A DNA stretch of 22,192 nucleotides from an uncultured Muribaculaceae bacterium (GTDB lineage Bacteria > Bacteroidota > Bacteroidia > Bacteroidales > Muribaculaceae): the NCBI GenBank assembly GCA_934590135.1, contig CAKTOT010000028.1:1-22192 (forward strand), in the 5' to 3' direction. The position numbers were made by a program, and so were the translations under genes. Shown here piece after piece: positions 18,201 through 22,192 of the stretch. The notes below the pieces were generated by a model. That model saw only the letters and a program-made list of their open reading frames with translations, did not search any database and was not told the origin of the DNA. The first letter of the stretch is position 1. Each line of letters starts with the position of its first letter.

Positions 18201-18863
18201 CTTATCCTTGCCTGAGAGCGAAATGGCGCTGAAGGTGGCTGTGGCCATGGCTCCATCGTTATAGAAGCGCACAGGACCGGGATTGGTCAGCGCAAAGCGT
18301 GTGAGTGTAATCTTGGGTAGGTCGGCGATATTGAAGGCCGTGGTGTCTTCCTCTTCGCTTGGCGGGAAGATGTCGTAATTGTTGGTTTCGTCGTCCACAA
18401 TGACGATATTGGCCTGTGGACGGTCGATGATGACGCTGTCCACGGTGATGGCGCCGGTGAGTAGGTCTGTGAGCTTTATAGAACCTTCGAAGCTCTTGAC
18501 AGTCAGCAGTGTATCCGCCCATTCGGGAAGCATTTCGCGGTCGGCGGCGTCCAGTGCCTTGATATCGCGTGATACGACGGTGAGGTCACGCATCTCGATG
18601 CCGAGATAGGGGAACGAACCGCGTATGCTCAGTTCGGCATGGCCCAGGCTTACATCGGCACGCAGGGTGTGATTGGCCACGTGCTCCAGCAGTGGTGTCA
18701 GTCTCTGGGGATGCAGCAGACTGAGGGTGGCGGCAACCATGCCGAAGGTGTATAACACTATGGCCATCAAGGTCCATGCTGAACCTTTGAGTATACGGCG
18801 CCACATCGGACGGCGTGTCGTGGCTGTCGCGTTTTTGGCGCTGGAGGTTGTTTCGGCGTTCAT
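15258..18863 (-). CDS. Large AsmA-family envelope protein
   Basis: 1201 aa. A short cytoplasmic start is followed by one membrane helix (about 28-50, LMAIVLYTFGMVAATLSLL), and the rest should lie in the periplasm as a long beta-rich AsmA-like protein. Repeated short strands such as DLTVVSRDIKAL and the C-terminal AsmA block (ending FKFGINISGNPDKMKIRIG) support this. Related bridge-like proteins (YhdP, TamB) move phospholipids or help outer-membrane assembly, and the same role is inferred here. Odd: the last ~45 residues form a strongly charged Lys/Asp/Glu/Arg tail (KKDKRSKKDRKGKDKKD). It starts 51 bases after the lipoprotein gene and overlaps the HAD gene. Confidence 0.88.
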   Translation of the reverse strand: MNAETTSSAKNATATTRRPMWRRILKGSAWTLMAIVLYTFGMVAATLSLLHPQRLTPLLEHVANHTLRADVSLGHAELSIRGSFPYLGIEMRDLTVVSRDIKALDAADREMLPEWADTLLTVKSFEGSIKLTDLLTGAITVDSVIIDRPQANIVIVDDETNNYDIFPPSEEEDTTAFNIADLPKITLTRFALTNPGPVRFYNDGAMATATFSAISLSGKDKPLYRINFDGDADCPAISEIFGIKDLGFGLNGNIRWDQAKPEEIALEGFAFKMSLIQGNIDTRFNIGDSARVDALRLHLDPLPVGELLAAVPEDMAEFYGIPVGINTNARIRVDAKLLKPFSLGADGDALPTMDVNISVPDSYLKWQQVDFRHFSTDMSLHIDGNDLNASILTIHQLNIAGPATDLHLTGSVTEMLGDPLFDGKVNGVSHLGALPPQLKRLLGGASISGDLTANARIKGRPSMLSPGGFQHLLVKGDIGLRNFRWQSDTVNSIYVDRALFNFGTQETFKRADVTATGLLTARLTVDSAYISTPEARMHLTDLQMGIGTRNSHRHHCDHDIQPMGGGLSFARYEMFSVADSSRVRLRDVKGYAIAKAYEGDEHRPHLILDLEMQRFSAGDRSTRAVLRSAKTHLEAILRPENDRTRAIRTIGDSIHRANPTLDRDSVYEIASAEYRRRHSRHSSTTVKDEGTEAIDFGTTTAIRRLLRSWDITGTIAGKRARLYTPYFPLRNSLRDIDIVFNNDSLDIHSMRYTAGSSDFTITGKVSNIKKALTSRKKTQPLGIHLDVSSDTIDINQLAKAVFAGAAYSSAAATGNGISLGDSDNEIDLECAMQQQTTTQSDTVVPILVPTNIDANIHIDAANVRYADLMLHNLHGHAMALNGALNLHELNATSDVGDINLSALYMGRRADELSFGFGMQLSRFNLANFLSLVPAIDSIMPVLRDFSGIIDAEIAATTPISPSMDFVLPDFKAAVKLDGKQLVLIDPDTFKTLSKWLFFKNKKRNVIDQMSIQMTVENNQLQIYPFIFDIDRYRLGVQGYNDFALNFKYHIAVLKSPLPFKFGINISGNPDKMKIRIGRARLKPGDAMAVNIVDTTRVNLMRQISNVFRRGIRAGDRARLRLGSLRRHGASPADEIPDNDTLSAADSVEFIREGLIEAPTPIATPADKKDKRSKKDRKGKDKKDIQAARDIKDDEKEYENHI

Positions 18864-18914
18864 ATCTCGAAATGTCTTTGCGGATTTCTTTTTTTAGGGA
18901 TGTCTATAATATGG

Positions 18915-19781
18915 TCACTTGCGGCGCTTTTTCTGCAACTCGGGCGGTGGGGTGGGGCGCGGACGCCGTGCCACGATGTCGCGCGTGGTGATATGGAAGC
19001 ATCCCTGTTTTCGTTCGTATTTAATGTAGCAGCGGCCGTCTTGGCACATATCGTACAGGATTTCGGCAAGAAGGTTCTTGAGGTCTTCTTGTGTGCGATT
19101 GACGCCACCGCGGCGGTCTGTATAGAAGTTTACGTAGCTTATATCGAAGGTTGTACCGAAGCGATGTGCCGACGAGTCGACGGCTATACGGTTGACGCGG
19201 CGCAGACGGCGTACGACTTGCTGGGTGCGCAGTAGGCTGGTGACTTTGAGCCGGTAATGGCCGCCGCCACGTGCTTTTTGCTCGGCGTTGAATCGGGTTC
19301 CTATATCGTGCAGCAGTTTTGCCGCTTCGGGGATCAGGTAGGGGTACGAGTACTTGAGGCTGTCGATGATGAATTCGTCGCACGAGTGCACGGCAACGAT
19401 GGGACGGTCAATGGTCAGCACGTCGGACGGCTTCATTATCGGCGCAATGCCGAAGGCTCGTGCCTCGGCGTAATGCACATAATTGCTGTCGTTGAACACG
19501 CGTGCCAGCGGACCGCCTGGCAGCATACGCACCTTCATCTTAATGCAATCGTCATCAGGCATACTGTCGGTCCAATGTGCCGGAATGCTGTCGCGATAGT
19601 CGCCGCCGCGAAGCATCTCGGCAGCCTCCACGTAGTCCTCCGCCCCGCTGCTTTTCTCGGCGGAAGCGACGGCAGCCTCCACGCTGTCTTGCGACAACGT
19701 GTCAGCGTCTTCACCGTGTCCGCAGCTGTTGCCGCCGATCGCCATGGTGAGTAATATGCAGTATGTCAGTGCCTTTTTCAT
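18915..19781 (-). CDS. DUF5715-like lipoprotein with M15-peptidase-like triad
   Basis: 288 aa from ATG 19781. A longer frame opening at 19910 would put the promoter box inside the gene, so I reject it. The N-terminus (MKKALTYCILLTMAIGGNSC) looks like a lipoprotein signal, with Cys20 as a non-canonical lipobox cysteine. The C-terminal half carries SAHRFGTTFDI (204-214) and CFHITT (261-266), with Arg185 in SLLRTQQ. This SxHxxGxxxD...H order is that of M15/VanY-type D-Ala-D-Ala carboxypeptidases (His206, Asp213, His263 as zinc ligands). I infer a periplasmic cell-wall peptidase; I believe it is DUF5715, but that name is from memory of the family. It is the first gene before asmA, HAD and aroB. 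Confidence 0.8.
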   Translation of the reverse strand: MKKALTYCILLTMAIGGNSCGHGEDADTLSQDSVEAAVASAEKSSGAEDYVEAAEMLRGGDYRDSIPAHWTDSMPDDDCIKMKVRMLPGGPLARVFNDSNYVHYAEARAFGIAPIMKPSDVLTIDRPIVAVHSCDEFIIDSLKYSYPYLIPEAAKLLHDIGTRFNAEQKARGGGHYRLKVTSLLRTQQVVRRLRRVNRIAVDSSAHRFGTTFDISYVNFYTDRRGGVNRTQEDLKNLLAEILYDMCQDGRCYIKYERKQGCFHITTRDIVARRPRPTPPPELQKKRRK

Positions 19782-19859
19782 CTGTATTCTTGAAATGTTC
19801 CGTCTAATTCGGATGGTCGAGAGTTCTATGCCCTGCCGGCCCGTGCGGCTACATTTGTG

Positions 19860-19867
19860 CAAAGTTA
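19860..19867 (-). promoter_or_regulatory. Promoter -7 box (TAACTTTG) for the lipoprotein-asmA-HAD-aroB-phosphatase operon
   Basis: TAACTTTG on the minus strand is identical to the tRNA-Ser box. The start site would be near 19854, giving a leader of about 70 bases before the ATG at 19781. Upstream is TTTTTC around the -33 position instead of TTTG, so the promoter may be weaker. Confidence 0.55.
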
Positions 19868-19961
19868 CACTTTTTCGCTCGAAAAACCGCGCCTGTGCCG
19901 CGCCACGCACTCTTAAAATATTCTAACTGCCTATGTGTCTGTTCGCCTATTTACGTAAGTA

Positions 19962-20013
19962 AAGGAAAAAGAACGCCCCTCAAGTATGCTGCCTTGCGGC
20001 TCGCCTGAGGGGC
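19962..20013 (-). terminator. Intrinsic terminator of the repeat-protein gene
   Basis: Read on the minus strand, an 8-bp stem GCCCCTCA/TGAGGGGC (20013-20006 with 19982-19975) holds an inner hairpin, GCC/GGC around GCAA, and is followed by a T-rich stretch (GTTCTTTTTCCTTT). It lies about 45 bases after the stop at 20059 and ends that transcript before the upstream promoter of the next operon. Confidence 0.82.
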
Positions 20014-20058
20014 TTGTTGTATTATGGCTTATTGAAGCCTTGGCTATGAAATGGCTGC

Positions 20059-22176
20059 TTAGATTTTCAGCTTCTTGCGGCTTTGCGGCGACACAAGGAT
20101 GTAAACGCCGTGGGGCATAGCGTCGGCCGTGACTTCCGCTTCGCGCATACCGCTGCCGACGCGCACGCCTTGCAGGTTGTACACCTCGTAGACCGCGTCC
20201 GGCGTGTCCACGCTGACATCGTCCACGCCGTCATATTCGGAGATAAAGAAGAATTCGTTCCACTGATCAGCTGCCTTGTACTTATTGACAGATCCTTCCG
20301 GAACAAACAACTGACAAGCAGTTTTATCGACTTTTTCAAATGCACTTTCGCTGCAGGCAGGCGGCTCAACGGCCAGAGAGACCAGTTTTGTGAGCTTGGA
20401 GCAGTAGCGGAAGGCGTAGTCTGGAATAGTGGTGACTTTATCTCCGATAGTCAATGATGTAAGATGTGTACATGCATAAAATACAGGATAATCGTTAGAT
20501 CCCATTTCGGTGCACTTTTCAGCATTGAACGTCACGGAAGTGAGTCCGGAGCAACCAAAGAAGGCCCAACCGCCTATGCTAGTGATAGAGTTGGGGATGG
20601 TCACGGAAGTCAGCCCGAAGCAGCGGGAAAAGGCTCCATCGCCTATGGCTGTGACGGAGTTGGGAATGATGGTGCTTTTACAGCCAACGACTAATTTGTT
20701 GGTGTATGTTTCTATAATTGCATTGCAATTGTCGCGTGAATCATATCTGCTATTTTTTTTGTCAACGACCACTGAGGTCAGACCAGAGCATATATCGAAG
20801 GCGTATTCGCCGATAGAAGTGACGGAGTTGGGGATGGTTACGGACGTCAGACCGTCACAACCAATAAAAGCGCGAACACCAATCTTAACAACAGAATTGG
20901 GTATTAAAATAGACGTCAATTTGGCGCAGCCGGTAAAAGCGTTTTCGCCGATTGATGTGACCGAATTAGGAATAACAGTGTTATTGCAGGCTGAAATTAG
21001 TTCGTTCTGTGTTGACTCTATAATTGCATTGCATTCATTTCTCGAGTCATAAGCCATGTTGTCTGAGGCAACTACTATACGCTCCAGCTTTTCACAATCA
21101 GCAAAAACTGCTTTGCCAATTGAAGTGACGGAACTGGGAATGGTAATCGAGGTCAATTCTTTGCATCCATAGAAAACGCAATCACCGATGGTAGAAACTG
21201 AGCTGCCAATGGTTACGGAGGTTAGTCCGGTGCAATCCAAGAATGCGTTACTGCCTAAGGCAATAACAGAATTAGGAATGGTTACTGATGTAAGCCCGGT
21301 GCATCTCTCAAAGGCACCTCCTCCGAACCTGTTACCGCTGATGTAAGTGACTGAATTGGGAATGGTCAATGATGTCAGGCCTGAACAGCGGCAGAACGCG
21401 CCTTCGCCGATGGAAGTTACGGAGTTAGGAATAGTTACTGATGTAAGCCCGGTGCAGTGGAAGAATACGTAATTGCCGATAGAAGTAACGGAGTTAGGAA
21501 TGGTTACTGACGTAAGCCCGGAGCAGTCGTAGAAGGCGCAATCGCCGATAGAAGTTACGGAGTTGGGGATGATAGTATTATTACTACCTACGATTAATTT
21601 GTTTGTGGATGTTTCTATGATTGCATTACAATTGTTGCGAGAATCATACGTGCCGTTGTTTTTGTCAACGACAACTGATGTCAGGCTGGAGCAGTTGAAA
21701 AATGCGGCAGAGCCGATAGAAGTTACGGAGTTTGGTATGGTTATGGATATCATACCAGTGCATCCATAAAATGCGCCGCTGCCGATGGATGTGACTGAGT
21801 TGGGGATTGATACTGATGTGAGTCCGGTGCAGCGCTTGAAGGCACTGTAGTCGATGGAAGTGACAGAATACCTTGTGTCGTTGTATATTATAGTTTCGGG
21901 TATAACCACATCGCCACTATAACTTCCTTTTGTTACACTCGCTGTCCTACTGGCGGGTGTAATGTCATAGTATATTCCGTCAACTTCGCAGTAGTATGCG
22001 AGGGCGGAGAAGGAGGAGAAGAATAGTAGGATTAACAGGAGTGCCGGGCGGATGATTGAGCGGTTTAGGAGGCCGGGGATGAGGGTCGGGGGAACGGGTC
22101 GGGATGAGGGATGTCGCATCGCCGGGGTTTCGGCATGTGCCGATTTCTCATTGTTGAGGTGTTTGAGTAGTGCCAT
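20059..22176 (-). CDS. BspA-like leucine-rich repeat surface protein
   Basis: 705 aa from ATG 22176. A second ATG at 22119 (MRHPSSR) may be the true start; the frame stays open to the window edge, so it could even begin further up. A signal peptide ends near Ala60 (SALA|YY). Residues ~100-600 form 17 LRR_5/BspA repeats of 23 residues (consensus NSVTSIGxxAFxxCxxLTSVTIP). Three 33-residue islands with YDSRxxCNAIIE lie at ~168-203, 367-402 and 468-504. The last ~60 residues (EVYNLQGVRVG, GVYILVSPQ, KKLKI) resemble a type IX sorting domain. It likely sits on or leaves the cell surface and binds host or microbial ligands; binding is not predictable. Confidence 0.9.
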   Translation of the reverse strand: MALLKHLNNEKSAHAETPAMRHPSSRPVPPTLIPGLLNRSIIRPALLLILLFFSSFSALAYYCEVDGIYYDITPASRTASVTKGSYSGDVVIPETIIYNDTRYSVTSIDYSAFKRCTGLTSVSIPNSVTSIGSGAFYGCTGMISITIPNSVTSIGSAAFFNCSSLTSVVVDKNNGTYDSRNNCNAIIETSTNKLIVGSNNTIIPNSVTSIGDCAFYDCSGLTSVTIPNSVTSIGNYVFFHCTGLTSVTIPNSVTSIGEGAFCRCSGLTSLTIPNSVTYISGNRFGGGAFERCTGLTSVTIPNSVIALGSNAFLDCTGLTSVTIGSSVSTIGDCVFYGCKELTSITIPSSVTSIGKAVFADCEKLERIVVASDNMAYDSRNECNAIIESTQNELISACNNTVIPNSVTSIGENAFTGCAKLTSILIPNSVVKIGVRAFIGCDGLTSVTIPNSVTSIGEYAFDICSGLTSVVVDKKNSRYDSRDNCNAIIETYTNKLVVGCKSTIIPNSVTAIGDGAFSRCFGLTSVTIPNSITSIGGWAFFGCSGLTSVTFNAEKCTEMGSNDYPVFYACTHLTSLTIGDKVTTIPDYAFRYCSKLTKLVSLAVEPPACSESAFEKVDKTACQLFVPEGSVNKYKAADQWNEFFFISEYDGVDDVSVDTPDAVYEVYNLQGVRVGSGMREAEVTADAMPHGVYILVSPQSRKKLKI
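20377..21879 (-). repeat. Tandem BspA/LRR_5 repeats with three 99-base islands
   Basis: Seventeen repeats of 69 bases. The AFxxC motifs are spaced 23 residues apart except where islands, or single 4-5 residue insertions, fall. Islands are at 21568-21675, 20971-21078 and 20668-20775. In three places the gap between neighbouring AFxxC motifs is exactly 56 residues, that is 23 plus 33. Near-identical repeat DNA (for example GGAGTTGGGGATGGT-like blocks) makes slippage or recombination likely. Confidence 0.85.
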
Positions 22177-22192
22177 AATGCCACTTTGGGAT

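Noticed and set aside
20377..21879. CRISPR array suggested by regular short repeats
   Set aside because: The repeats are coding, imperfect and translate to leucine-rich repeats; there are no unique spacers or cas genes.

Overview
The window looks like a chromosomal housekeeping segment of a member of the Bacteroidales, possibly Muribaculaceae-like (the family is inferred, not shown). The support is: promoter-like boxes of the Bacteroidetes type (TAnnTTTG at -7, one with a TTTG at -33); starts without clear Shine-Dalgarno sequences; a BspA-type leucine-rich repeat surface protein with a sorting-like C-terminus; an exported cyclophilin lipoprotein with a helical insertion; a DUF5715-like lipoprotein; and a very large AsmA-type protein. 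All protein genes except ligA and one gene remnant lie on the minus strand.

Layout, left to right. 1-198 holds no gene that I can support. 199-450 is a self-contained tRNA-Ser(GCU) unit (promoter, gene, terminator). 543-7653 is a tightly packed minus-strand array which, in transcription order, reads: small helical protein of unknown function, cyclophilin lipoprotein, M16 peptidase (ATGA overlap), HflX GTPase, then proC-proB-proA. The last three encode the whole route from glutamate to proline. 7800-8210 encodes a small four-helix membrane protein. It is separated by a divergent promoter region from plus-strand ligA (8374-10395). 10396-10829 has no intact gene: it holds a pyrimidine tract, a signal-peptide-like small ORF and a YD/RHS-repeat-like fragment in another frame, read here as gene debris. 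10830-12644 is an acyl-CoA synthetase whose 5' leader can fold into a long stem-loop. 12826-19781 is a second minus-strand array; in transcription order it is DUF5715/M15-like lipoprotein, 1201-aa AsmA-like protein, HAD hydrolase (ATGA overlap), aroB, and low-molecular-weight phosphotyrosine phosphatase. 20059-22176 is the BspA-like repeat protein, with its own terminator and its start near the window edge.

Functionally there are two main transcription blocks. One couples protein folding and turnover (cyclophilin, M16, HflX) with proline synthesis. The other couples envelope proteins (DUF5715 peptidase-like, AsmA) with the shikimate enzyme AroB, a sugar-phosphatase-like HAD and a phosphatase. 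I do not see a defence island, CRISPR array, complete mobile element or biosynthetic cluster. The points most worth following up are the gene debris after ligA, the stem-loop leader of the acyl-CoA synthetase, the M15-like triad in the DUF5715-like lipoprotein, and the regular 23/33-residue architecture of the repeat protein.
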